Positions 6,744 through 13,510 of a DNA stretch of 34,065 nucleotides are shown in pieces (position 1 is the stretch's first letter; every line of letters begins with the position of its first letter). Source of the stretch: Streptomyces sp. UNOB3_S3 (GTDB lineage: Bacteria; Actinomycetota; Actinomycetes; Streptomycetales; Streptomycetaceae). The notes below the pieces were generated by a model, which worked only from the letters and a program-made list of their open reading frames with translations, searched no databases and was not told the origin of the DNA. Where the stretch lies: NCBI RefSeq assembly GCF_020740895.1, contig NZ_JAILXP010000026.1, positions 1 to 34,065 of the forward strand. The letters are read 5' to 3'. A program made the translations under genes and the position numbers.

Positions 6744-8029
6744 TGGAGGGGACCGAACACAGGCAGCCCAACCAGCGCCTTCAAGAACACATGAACGAGG
6801 CGGGGTTCAGGCAGAACGAACTCGCCGACAACGTCAACGTGTTCCTCATCGGCGCCGGCCACCCCGGCACGGTCTCCGACCGCACCGTCCGCCAATGGCT
6901 GACCGGAAAAACCCGCTGGCCTCACCCTCGGCAACTCCAAGCATTAGAGGCAGTATTCGGGTGTACCGCCGAAGAACTGGGGTTCGTTCCACCCCCGGGC
7001 AGACGTACCAACACCAGCACCCCGGAGAGTCCCGTGCTCCGCCGTACCTTCTTCACCGCGACCACTGGGACGACCGCCGCCGCTGTCGTCCCCCTCTTCT
7101 CCGCACGCCCGAACCGCGTCGGCACCACCGACGTCATCGAGCTGCGCAAGGGCCTCGACGCCCTGATGGCCCTGGACGCCCACAGGGGCGGCCACGAGGC
7201 CCTTGAGAGTGCAGCCCTGTCCGGCGCCCGACAAGCTCTCGACCTCCAGCAGAAGGCCGCCACCCAGAGCATCCGCAAGCGCCTGTTCACCGTGGCCGCC
7301 GACTACACGGCCACCGCCGCCTGGTCCGCCATCGACGCCCGCCGGTCCGACCGCGCCCAGACCCACCTCGACCGCGCCCTGTACCTCGCCGGCATGGCCA
7401 AGGACGGCGCCGCCCAACTCCGCGTGTGGAACAGCTACGCGATGCTGGCCCACCAGCGCCAGGAGCACACCAAGGCCATCGATGCCGGGTACGCCGCCCA
7501 AGCGGTCGGGATCTGCCGCAGGGATCCGCTGTACGCCTCCCTGGCGCACGCCCGCACGGCCGTCGGCCACGCCACCAAGGGCGACCGGCAGGCCGCGCTC
7601 CGGTCCCTCGGATACGCCGAGGCCGCCTTGTCCAAGGCCGATCGAGACCAGCCCCGCCCATCGTGGATCGCCTTCTACGACCTGTCGGAGCTGACGGCGC
7701 TCATGGCTATCGTCCGAGACCGCATCGGGGACTCCGAGGAAGCCGAGGCCGCCTCGCACCGTGCGCTGTCGTCCATCCCGCGCCAGTTCCACCGCAACCG
7801 CGCCCTGGCCACCGCCCGCCTCGCCCTCGCGCAGTTGCACCAGCGCGAGATCGAAGAGGCGTGCGCCACGGCCTCCAGCGTCTTCGACCTGATGGCCGGG
7901 TACCCGATCCCGGGACGGATGCGGTCCCTGCTGGGCGACTTCTACCGGGACCTCATCACCCTGGCCCCGGACGCTGCCATCGCGGGAGAGTGGGGCGACC
8001 GCTTCCGCAGCGAATGGAGCCGAGCTTGA
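6743..8029 (+). CDS. HTH-TPR transcriptional regulator with a TTA codon
   Basis: This protein of about 428 aa has an N-terminal helix-turn-helix (about 10-70, with QNELADNVN and SDRTVRQWLTGKTRWPHP) and a long alpha-helical region of TPR-like repeats (about 150-420). It resembles the Streptomyces XRE/TPR regulators that control development and antibiotic clusters. Leu68 is encoded by TTA (6944-6946), so translation should depend on the bldA tRNA-Leu(UAA). The GTG at 6743 is chosen because a -10-like box ends seven bases before it; GTG at 6734 would add three residues. The gene is divergent from the ATPase and tgm genes and overlaps the following GNAT gene. It is the natural candidate for pathway-specific control of the peptide cluster. 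Confidence 0.85.
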   Translation: MEGTEHRQPNQRLQEHMNEAGFRQNELADNVNVFLIGAGHPGTVSDRTVRQWLTGKTRWPHPRQLQALEAVFGCTAEELGFVPPPGRRTNTSTPESPVLRRTFFTATTGTTAAAVVPLFSARPNRVGTTDVIELRKGLDALMALDAHRGGHEALESAALSGARQALDLQQKAATQSIRKRLFTVAADYTATAAWSAIDARRSDRAQTHLDRALYLAGMAKDGAAQLRVWNSYAMLAHQRQEHTKAIDAGYAAQAVGICRRDPLYASLAHARTAVGHATKGDRQAALRSLGYAEAALSKADRDQPRPSWIAFYDLSELTALMAIVRDRIGDSEEAEAASHRALSSIPRQFHRNRALATARLALAQLHQREIEEACATASSVFDLMAGYPIPGRMRSLLGDFYRDLITLAPDAAIAGEWGDRFRSEWSRA

Positions 8030-8550
8030 CCACCATCGACGTCCGGCACTTCACCCACGACGACGCGGCCGAGATCCGCCAGACCCTCCTCGACGTGCAC
8101 ACCGACGCCTATGCCGACCGCGCCGACGACCCCTTCGTCCAGCGCTTCCCCTGGTTCGTGGACCACTGGTCCAGCCATCCCGGGTTCTCCTGCGTGATCG
8201 GCTACGACGGCTCCGAGCCGATCGGCTACGCCTACGGGGCCGCCGCGAACCCGGACCGCGAGTGGTGGCGGGAGCACCTCGCCCCGGCGCCGGCGAAGGC
8301 GAAGACGTTCCATGTGTCCGAGCTGATGGTGCGGCCGAAGTGGCGCAAGCACGGACACTCCGAGCGGCTGCACCGGGCCCTTCTGGGCGCTCGGGACGAC
8401 GACCTGGCCGCGCTGCTGGTTGACGTGACGCATCCCAAGGTTCAGGCCCTGTACGAGACCTGGGGGTACCGGAAGGTCGGCGAGCGCCAGCCATTCCCCG
8501 ACTCACCGGTGTACGCGGTGATGCTCGCCGATTTGCCTCTATCGGTCTGA
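8026..8550 (+). CDS. GNAT-family N-acetyltransferase
   Basis: This protein of about 174 aa has the GNAT fold: a beta hairpin IGYDGSEPIGYAYGA, a catalytic-core strand FHVSELMVRPKWRKHGHSERLHRAL in which R/K-x-x-G-x-x is represented by RKHGHS, and a C-terminal ALYETWGYRKVGE strand typical of acetyl-CoA binding. TTG at 8026 overlaps the upstream stop and has GGAG at 8016-8019 with a six-base spacer, so I prefer it to ATG at 8014, which has no ribosome site. The overlap implies coupling with the HTH-TPR regulator. Its substrate is unknown; it might acetylate the peptide product, provide self-protection or act on an unrelated small amine. Confidence 0.87.
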   Translation: MTTIDVRHFTHDDAAEIRQTLLDVHTDAYADRADDPFVQRFPWFVDHWSSHPGFSCVIGYDGSEPIGYAYGAAANPDREWWREHLAPAPAKAKTFHVSELMVRPKWRKHGHSERLHRALLGARDDDLAALLVDVTHPKVQALYETWGYRKVGERQPFPDSPVYAVMLADLPLSV

Positions 8551-8986
8551 CGGAGACGCGGCCCGGCGCCCGGCCTTCGATCAGCTTCCGACTGGCTGGG
8601 CGCGGCTTAGGGGCAGGCACCACACATCGCCTGACAGTGCTCGACATGAACAGGAACGCCGCATCTCTGACTGAAACCGTTCGGCTCGGCGTTCAACTGA
8701 CCGTGCCGTCTCAGGCCGAGAGCCCTTACGGCCGGTTATATGGCGTGTATCAGGGCGCGTCACTACCAATTGACTGGAGTTCGCGCCAACCTTCTGGACG
8801 ACACGCCAGACAAGAAATCAGTCGTTTATGTAGTGTTTAGCGTATGCCAAGGCGGACGGTGCCCTCACGCTGGCTCAGGGCATCGAGAAGCAGCCACATT
8901 GATCAAGGTCATGCCGCTTAAACGGGCTGGTCAAGGCTGTGGCGATCCTCGCTAGCGCGGCTAATTGGCCAATCGCCTTAATTTTC

Positions 8987-9016
8987 TTGCCCTTTGATCA
9001 ATCAATGGCATAGATT
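8987..9016 (+). promoter_or_regulatory. Sigma-70-like promoter of the secreted-peptide locus
   Basis: TTGCCC (8987-8992) and TAGATT (9011-9016) are separated by 18 bases in an AT-rich context, a good match for the Streptomyces housekeeping consensus. Transcription would run rightward into the small ORF and the secreted-peptide gene with a leader of about 300 bases. Confidence 0.55.
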
Positions 9017-9058
9017 CGTCACGCACTCAGCAAAAAGGGCAGACCGGGGGGCTGTTTA

Positions 9059-9172
9059 GTGCTCAAGTGGGGGAACGACTCGCGAGAGATTAACGAGGCC
9101 GTGAGACGCGGCCTCGGCTACGTCTCAGTTGACGGCTTCGAGGCGACCTCCTTGGCGCTACTACCTAACTAG
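9059..9172 (+). CDS. Possible 37-aa small protein or leader peptide
   Basis: GTG at 9059 opens a frame to TAG at 9172 encoding 37 residues, starting MLKWGNDSREINEAVRRGLG. A GGGGGG run lies seven bases upstream. The peptide has no Cys or signal sequence and looks soluble. It sits between the promoter at 8987 and the secreted-peptide gene, so it could be a leader peptide or a small partner. It could also be chance; there is no homology evidence. Confidence 0.3.
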   Translation: MLKWGNDSREINEAVRRGLGYVSVDGFEATSLALLPN

Positions 9173-9317
9173 GCGGACACCAAGCAGCTCTATCGTGCAA
9201 GGCTCACATATCCCTCGAATGCAAAACTGCCCTTGCTGCCCATCAAATGTCCGCGCCCCAGCTGGTTTTGGCGACCCTCGCAAGGACGCGGACACCCTTC
9301 AACGGAGGCAAGACTAC

Positions 9318-9779
9318 ATGAACCGCAAGTCCGTGAGAATAGCGGCCGCGACGGCGATGGCAGCCATCTCGCTCGGCGTGGCTATTCCGGCCGCCAACGC
9401 CGTGGAAGCCCACCGCAATACGGCCAGCGTGTCCACGCTGGCCATCTCCGAGGCGCAGCTGGCCGCACTCAAGACGGCAAACCCGCGGTCCGCCACCAAT
9501 GGCGAGGCCAGCATCTCCGCTGCGGAGCTCGCCGCCCTGACGGCCGCCGCCAACGCCGGCGAGGGCCAGCAGTTCGGCGGGAAGATCGACGCGATCATCG
9601 CGCTGCTGAAGAAGTCTCCCGGGCTCTTCAAGGCTGCCGTGAACGCCGCCAAGAAGGGCGCGGGCGCCTTCAAGGACTGGGTCGACGGGCTCTCCGACTG
9701 GAACCCGGTCAAGTGGACGCTCCAGGCCCTGCCCGGTGAAGCCATGATCGAGCTGGTCCGCTACCTCTCCGGTATGTAA
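9318..9779 (+). CDS. Secreted cationic peptide, candidate bacteriocin
   Basis: This 153-aa protein has a Sec signal peptide (MNRKSVRIAAATAMAAISLG start, ANA cleavage site after residue 28). The mature N-terminal part has two related Ala-rich segments (TLAISEAQLAALKTA and ASISAAELAALTAA), perhaps a propeptide. The C-terminal part (about 85-153) is an amphipathic Lys-rich helix region, IDAIIALLKKSPGLFKAAVNAAKKGAG, then a Trp-rich segment DWNPVKW. There are no cysteines. This looks like a linear pore-forming bacteriocin, but I do not recognise a named family. ATG 9318 has GGAGG at 9304-9308; longer starts lose the signal peptide position. A strong hairpin and a small membrane-protein gene follow. 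Confidence 0.8.
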   Translation: MNRKSVRIAAATAMAAISLGVAIPAANAVEAHRNTASVSTLAISEAQLAALKTANPRSATNGEASISAAELAALTAAANAGEGQQFGGKIDAIIALLKKSPGLFKAAVNAAKKGAGAFKDWVDGLSDWNPVKWTLQALPGEAMIELVRYLSGM

Positions 9780-9790
9780 TACCGCTTGAC

Positions 9791-9824
9791 GCTGTGATGC
9801 CCCCGGGCACGGGGGCATCACAGC
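9791..9824 (+). terminator. Strong hairpin after the secreted-peptide gene
   Basis: A perfect 14-bp stem (9791-9804 with 9811-9824) with a 6-base loop starts 11 bases after the stop and has no U tract. It ends 10 bases before the Shine-Dalgarno of the next gene, so it may act as a partial terminator or mRNA stabiliser that makes the first gene's output exceed the second's. Confidence 0.7.
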
Positions 9825-9846
9825 TCCCTGACCTGGAGCTGCACAG

Positions 9847-10113
9847 TTGAAAAAGACGAGGGAACAGGCAGTCTCGGACAACCTCTGGGGCTCGCCCGCT
9901 TTGTTCATTACAGCCGCCTTCATCTGCTTCAACGTTGCGAGAGGCGATGAAGCCAGGCTGACAGGCTGGGTCTTGTACGCATGCGGATGGGCCCCAGCGT
10001 TGGGGATGCTCACCTGGTGTGCGCTCAAACGTCGTAGGCCCGGCGTCGGAGGGGCTGTCAGCTTCGTCATGCTGCTCCTCTTTGGGGCCGTCTTTTGGCT
10101 AACCCACGGCTGA
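9847..10113 (+). CDS. Small three-helix membrane protein, possible immunity protein
   Basis: This 88-aa protein has hydrophobic segments at about 15-32, 41-57 and 69-86, separated by short charged loops (RGDEAR, KRRRPG), consistent with three membrane helices. TTG at 9847 has GGAG at 9835-9838 with an eight-base spacer. It follows the secreted cationic peptide gene by 67 bases in the same direction. Small multi-span proteins next to bacteriocin genes commonly give immunity, and that is the proposed role here by context alone. No known family is recognised. Confidence 0.65.
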   Translation: MKKTREQAVSDNLWGSPALFITAAFICFNVARGDEARLTGWVLYACGWAPALGMLTWCALKRRRPGVGGAVSFVMLLLFGAVFWLTHG

Positions 10114-10421
10114 TCCGCCCCGCTGGCAAGCGCCTCGCACAGGGAACCGACCCCAGGGGGGTACGCCGGTTGAGCGCGCGTTTTCCGGCTTGACCTCGAC
10201 GCTGTCCAGCGCGTTCGAAGGGTGATGTGGACTTCCGTTCCCTTCGAAGGGCTGTGTTGCCGTGCACGGCCACGCACGCCGGATGCGTCCTGTCGTTGGG
10301 CCCGTCAGGCGTTGGACGGGGGAGAACCGGGTCGCGCTCCAGTGCGCGACCTTGCCGGTATCCGGTTACTGGTCCGGCAAGGTCCAGCGCATGCAGGCGG
10401 GCGAGGAAGTCGTCGCCTCCG
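10114..10421. other. Gene-free stretch with an inverted repeat
   Basis: No convincing gene is seen. A 9-bp inverted repeat TTCGAAGGG/CCCTTCGAA at 10214-10222 and 10240-10248 could be an operator or weak terminator. The segment 10380-10430 reads like coding sequence on the minus strand directly downstream of the stop at 10422 and may be decayed DNA from the same truncated gene. Confidence 0.4.
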
Positions 10422-10796
10422 TCAGCATCCGGGATGGGTGAGCTGGTCCGGCTCCATGAGGAACATGGGTTCGCCACAGGTGGCGCAGATGGCCTCTTGG
10501 TCCACGTCCTCTTCCACCAGGTCCGCCGGCGGCCTGTCTGGTACCGCGTACACGCCACGCTTGGTCTTGAGTAGCCGTCCCTGCTCGGACAGCCGCTTCA
10601 GGTACTGGTAGGCGTCATTGCCGAACCGCTCGACGACCACCTTCGCCCGTATGCCCTCGGGGTGCTGGCGTACGAAGTTGAGGATGCTCACGGACTTATC
10701 GCCCAGCTCGGCGACCTCGGAGCGCTGCTCCACCCGTGCGGCGGCCTCGGCCAGCGTGGCGCCGTCCAAGGTCCACATGCCGTCGGATATCTTCAT
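10422..10796 (-). CDS. Winged-helix/zinc-finger protein, possible C-terminal remnant of a replication helicase
   Basis: This 124-aa protein has a winged-helix-like segment (about 35-85: VSILNFVRQHPEGIRAKVVVERFG, then YLKRLSEQGRLLKTKRGVYAV) and a C-terminal zinc-binding pattern CATCGEP...HPGC. From memory this resembles the C-terminus of AAA/DnaB-type helicases on actinomycete integrative elements, so it may be a remnant of a replication gene. The ATG at 10796 is preceded by GAGG seven bases upstream, so it could still be expressed. It abuts the truncated 5' end of the integrase gene head-to-head at about 10797, as expected if a deletion removed both gene starts. A genuine small regulator is the alternative. 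Confidence 0.6.
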   Translation of the reverse strand: MKISDGMWTLDGATLAEAAARVEQRSEVAELGDKSVSILNFVRQHPEGIRAKVVVERFGNDAYQYLKRLSEQGRLLKTKRGVYAVPDRPPADLVEEDVDQEAICATCGEPMFLMEPDQLTHPGC

Positions 10797-10861
10797 AGGG
10801 CGACCTCATCGGCGACGACGAGGAGGCAGGGCGCAGGGTCGGCGACCTGCTCGCCGGGCTG

Positions 10862-12121
10862 ATGGCGCGCCGCGCAGCGATCCCGGAGCCGGCGGAGGTC
10901 TCCCGCAAGCTCGGCGTCGGTGTGCCGCTGGACGGGGCAACGACCGTGGCTGACTGGCTCGACACCTGGCGCGCGGGGAAGCAGACCAGGACGACGACCA
11001 ACAACGGCTACGACTCCCACATCCGGGTCCATCTGAAGCCGCACCTCGGGCACTTCCGCCTCGATCGCCTGGGCGTCTCCGCGGTACGGGCCATGTTCGA
11101 CGCCATCGGTGACCAGAACGAGGTCATCAGGGCAGAGAACGAGGCCCGCCGTGAGCAGATCGCGCGCTGTACCCGCGGTCGGCCGGGCGTACCGAAGGTG
11201 TACGAGCGGGCGAAGCTGGCCGAGGAGCGGGCCAAGCTGGCCGAGATGAAGCCGTTCAGGCGCACCACCGGGCCCGCGACGAAACAGCGCATCAGGGCGA
11301 CGCTGCGGGCCGCGATCAACGCGGCCATCGCTCAGCAGATGATCACGTTCAACGCGGCCGAACACGTCGAGCTGGAGTCGGGTAAGCGGCCAAAGCCGAT
11401 GCTGTGGACCGCTGAGCGGGTCCGGCGGTGGCGAGAGACCGGCGAAAAGCCGGGCGCCGTCATGGTGTGGACGCCCGCCCAGTTCGGCGCCTTCCTGGAC
11501 GAGGCCGAGGGCGACCGGCTGCACGCCTTCTACCACCTCATCGGCTTCCGGGGCCTGCGCCGTGGTGAGGGAGTCGGCCAGGAATGGACGGACGTCGACC
11601 TGGAGGCCAGCTTGCTCACCGTCTCGAAGGAAATCGTGGTGGACGGGTGGGACCCCTTGGAGACCGAACCCGAGACCGACGGCAGCGCGGCCACGATCGC
11701 GCTGGACAGCGTGAACGTCCAGGTCCTCCGTGAGCACCGCATCCGGCAACTCGCGGAGCGGGAGGCCCGCCTCAAAGGCGGTAAGGCATGGGAAGACACA
11801 GGGAAGGTGTTCACCAACGAAGATGGCACCTGGCTGCACCCGGACACGGTGTCGAAGGGGTTCCGGCGCATCTACGAGGCGGCCGGCCTCCCGCCGATCA
11901 ACCTGCGGGACCTGCGACACGTCTCGGCGACCGTGCAGCACCGAGGTGGCGGTGACATCCACTCCATCAAGGAGACCCTCCGGCACTCCACGATCACCTT
12001 GACCTCGGACACGTACACCAGCCTTCTGCCCGAGGTGGACCGGGAGATTGCCGAGCGAGCGGTGAGCGTTGTGCCGCCGGCGCGTCGACAGACCGTGGTT
12101 GAAGGTTCGTCTGCTGGGTGA
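10862..12121 (+). CDS. Tyrosine recombinase (integrase), N-terminally truncated and probably inactive
   Basis: This 419-aa protein has the core-binding (about 28-160) and catalytic (about 200-395) domains of Streptomyces element integrases and should cut at the tRNA-Lys anticodon loop. Homologous-looking sequence runs upstream without a start to a TAG at 10796-10798 (GDLIGDDEEAGRRVGDLLAG precedes M1), so the usual N-terminal arm-binding domain of roughly 100 aa is missing. Catalytic residues: R233 in GLRRGE and Y385 in SDTYTS are present, R352 and H375 are present, but the HxxR histidine is R349 (LRDLRH) and the usual PKT lysine is E271 (PETDGS). Expected positions are from memory of the family. 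The ATG at 10862 has no good ribosome site. The frame is intact, but the protein is probably inactive. Confidence 0.85.
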   Translation: MARRAAIPEPAEVSRKLGVGVPLDGATTVADWLDTWRAGKQTRTTTNNGYDSHIRVHLKPHLGHFRLDRLGVSAVRAMFDAIGDQNEVIRAENEARREQIARCTRGRPGVPKVYERAKLAEERAKLAEMKPFRRTTGPATKQRIRATLRAAINAAIAQQMITFNAAEHVELESGKRPKPMLWTAERVRRWRETGEKPGAVMVWTPAQFGAFLDEAEGDRLHAFYHLIGFRGLRRGEGVGQEWTDVDLEASLLTVSKEIVVDGWDPLETEPETDGSAATIALDSVNVQVLREHRIRQLAEREARLKGGKAWEDTGKVFTNEDGTWLHPDTVSKGFRRIYEAAGLPPINLRDLRHVSATVQHRGGGDIHSIKETLRHSTITLTSDTYTSLLPEVDREIAERAVSVVPPARRQTVVEGSSAG

Positions 12122-12269
12122 TTGGTGGGCCGCCGGTTGATCAAAAAGCGCTCCGATTTTGCGTCGCTATGCGTGGGGTAGGGGGCCGGGTCCGAAGATG
12201 ATCAAGCGGCCCAGATTCCCCCCACCCCCCATGGGCGTCTGCCCTCAGCGGCAGTGTCCCAGCGTGGCC

Positions 12270-12614
12270 CTACCCCTTTTGGGCCTGTGCCAACAGGTTG
12301 TTCAGGAACCCAGCGACGGCAGATCGCAGTTCGGCATCTCGGGCCACAATCGCGACGATGACACCGAGAATTATCAGCGTTACCAGCCCGCCGAATCCGG
12401 AACCGCTCGTGGGGTTGCGCCGATGAGCGTTGGCCATCCGTTGCATATCATGGAAGTTCTGCCCTGCTTGAGCTCCGAACTGCGAGGCACGCCGCGCCGC
12501 GTCAGCCGCCTGTTGGGCTGCTGCGCGGTGAGCCGCCTGTTGAGCTGCTTGCTGGGCTGCCTGCTGAGCCATTTGCTGCGCTGCCTGTTGAGCCATTTGC
12601 TGTGCCGGATCCAT
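12270..12614 (-). CDS. Gln/Ala-repeat single-span membrane protein
   Basis: This 114-aa protein starts with about 45 residues of AQQ/AQQAAQQMAQQ repeats predicted to be helical or coiled-coil. It continues with a polar linker (GAQAGQNFHDMQRMANAHRR), one hydrophobic helix at about 73-92 (FGGLVTLIILGVIVAIVA) and a short amphipathic tail. AGGGGG upstream of ATG 12614 supports the start. The DNA repeats near 12545-12605 encode the AQQ units. It lies alone between integrase and HNH pseudogene on the opposite strand. Function is unknown; a coiled-coil membrane anchor or scaffold is all that can be said. Confidence 0.7.
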   Translation of the reverse strand: MDPAQQMAQQAAQQMAQQAAQQAAQQAAHRAAAQQAADAARRASQFGAQAGQNFHDMQRMANAHRRNPTSGSGFGGLVTLIILGVIVAIVARDAELRSAVAGFLNNLLAQAQKG

Positions 12615-12788
12615 GGGCGGTCCACCCCCTGAGAGTCAGGTCAAGCGTGCATTTAAGGACACGCAGAAGATGGCCGGATCGTTCCTAACGCTGGGGAATT
12701 AGCGGCGTAGTCGGTGCGGATCTAGGAACTGCATGCAACTGGACGGCAGCCTGATGAGGAATGGGGAGGTAATTGTTATCGGGTGTGC

Positions 12789-13056
12789 TTAATGGCGATT
12801 GTGCTTGCGGCTGTTGCAGCTGCGGCACAGCACGTCGAGGTTTCGGGTCGCCGGTCCCACCCTTGCTCTTGAGCACTATGTGGTCGACGGTGAGGTCGGT
12901 GGGGGTGGCCGGGCACTTCCCACCCGGGGCACCACTCGCCGTACTGCCGGCGGTGGGCGGCTACGTGCGGGTGGCGGTGCGCTGCCAGTCGGCCCCGTAG
13001 CCGCGCTGGGTGACGGAGCCGCGCACGCGGCCCTGCCTGCCTGCCGCGCCGCTTGA
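12789..13056 (-). pseudogene. HNH endonuclease pseudogene with about three frameshifts
   Basis: Pieces of an HNH nuclease can be read on the minus strand in changing frames: GSVTQRGYGADWQRTATRT, then VAAHRRQYGEWCPGW, then TDLTVDHIVLKSKGGTGDP, then NLDVLCRSCNSRKHNRH ending at TAA (12789-12791). Together they give the usual order: basic N-terminus, CxxC-like zinc ligands, the DH catalytic pair with LKSKGG, and the final CxxCN. At least three frameshifts separate these parts, so no functional protein is possible. Such HNH genes accompany phages and integrative elements, which supports decay of the element's non-cargo genes. Confidence 0.75.
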
Positions 13057-13346
13057 TTGTGGGCTCTCACCCCGTCCGGCCTGACGCCACACGCGTCGGC
13101 CATTGGCACGGAGACCGCGAGGTCAGCAGATGCTGTCCTACTAACTCACCATCAGTCCAGGTCACAGGACAGTTCTGTTCGGCCGTTGCTCGGCCGAACG
13201 CCCCGTCAGTCCCTGTCATCGGGCGAACGGAACGGCACGAGCCGTCATCCGGTGGTGTCTGCCGACCTGCCGTGCTCGGCAGTGGGCGGTACGGGTCGGC
13301 ACTCGGCGCCATTCGGTGTAATCGGGCACCATGGGCGGCCCGCAGG
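13057..13346. other. Right end of the island, no gene
   Basis: About 290 bases without a convincing gene. It contains the inverted-repeat motif at 13180-13198 (listed separately) and two copies of a TCAGTCC-N2-GTCA motif, near 13153 and 13206, in direct orientation. Short repeats at this distance from an att core are typical of recombinase-arm or excision-factor sites, but the assignment is inference. Confidence 0.4.
13180..13198. repeat. Right terminal inverted-repeat motif of the island
   Basis: CGGCCGTTGCTCGGCCGAA matches the left-end motif at 2901-2919 except for one base. Extended outward, it forms a 9-bp hairpin GTTCGGCCG-TTGCT-CGGCCGAAC. Presence at both ends and nowhere else noticed in the window suggests a role specific to the element's termini. 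Confidence 0.45.
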
Positions 13347-13392
13347 CTTTTAATCCATTGGTTGTGGGTTCGAGTCCCACACGGCCTACCGC
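13347..13392 (+). repeat. attR: duplicated 3' half of tRNA-Lys
   Basis: This exact 46-bp copy of 2786-2831 begins at the anticodon loop and runs past the tRNA 3' end. It has no 5' half, so it is not a functional tRNA. It marks the right boundary and is the displaced 3' end of the original host gene. Confidence 0.92.
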
Positions 13393-13393
13393 C

Positions 13394-13436
13394 GAGGCCC
13401 AGGTCGGACTGTTCTGACCTGGGCCTCAAGGCTTTT
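13394..13436 (+). terminator. Original host tRNA-Lys terminator
   Basis: A 12-bp stem (13394-13405 with 13416-13427) is followed by aaggcTTTT. It resembles the hairpin after the intact tRNA and was separated from it by integration. Confidence 0.7.
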
Positions 13437-13510
13437 CCCCGCGTAGTTTCCCGCCGCCACGCCGCCCTGGGTCCGGTGCCCGGCCGGAGGCGGACGCTAG
13501 CGTGTCGATT

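Larger units (their letters stand above)
8551..9317 (+). other. Low-GC intergenic region with a promoter and a possible small ORF
   Basis: This 767-base stretch is noticeably less GC-rich than its surroundings, especially 8730-9040. It contains a good promoter at 8987-9016 and a possible 37-codon ORF at 9059-9172, both listed separately. The remainder shows no coding signal by eye. Composition suggests recently acquired or non-coding DNA. Confidence 0.5.
2786..13392 (+). mobile_element. 10.56-kb integrative genomic island at tRNA-Lys
   Basis: The island is bounded by the exact 46-bp direct repeat described at attL and attR, and one copy lies in an intact tRNA-Lys. It carries a tyrosine integrase close to the right end, a possible replication-helicase remnant, an HNH pseudogene, and accessory genes including a graspetide cluster. 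No transfer gene (TraB/FtsK-like) or complete replication gene is present, so it is not a self-transmissible element as it stands. The integrase is truncated and substituted, so the element is probably immobile unless helped in trans. Before integration the host order would have been helicase, tRNA-Lys, tuf. Confidence 0.88.

Noticed and set aside
10222..10611. Plus-strand frame of 129 aa
   Set aside because: Overlaps the better-supported minus-strand winged-helix gene and shows no coding character.
13347..13392. Second tRNA-Lys gene
   Set aside because: Only the part from the anticodon loop onward is present; the 5' half is missing, so it is an att remnant.
2786..13392. Self-transmissible ICE (AICE)
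   Set aside because: No TraB/FtsK-like translocase, Spd proteins or intact replication initiator is visible; only integrase and a possible helicase remnant remain.
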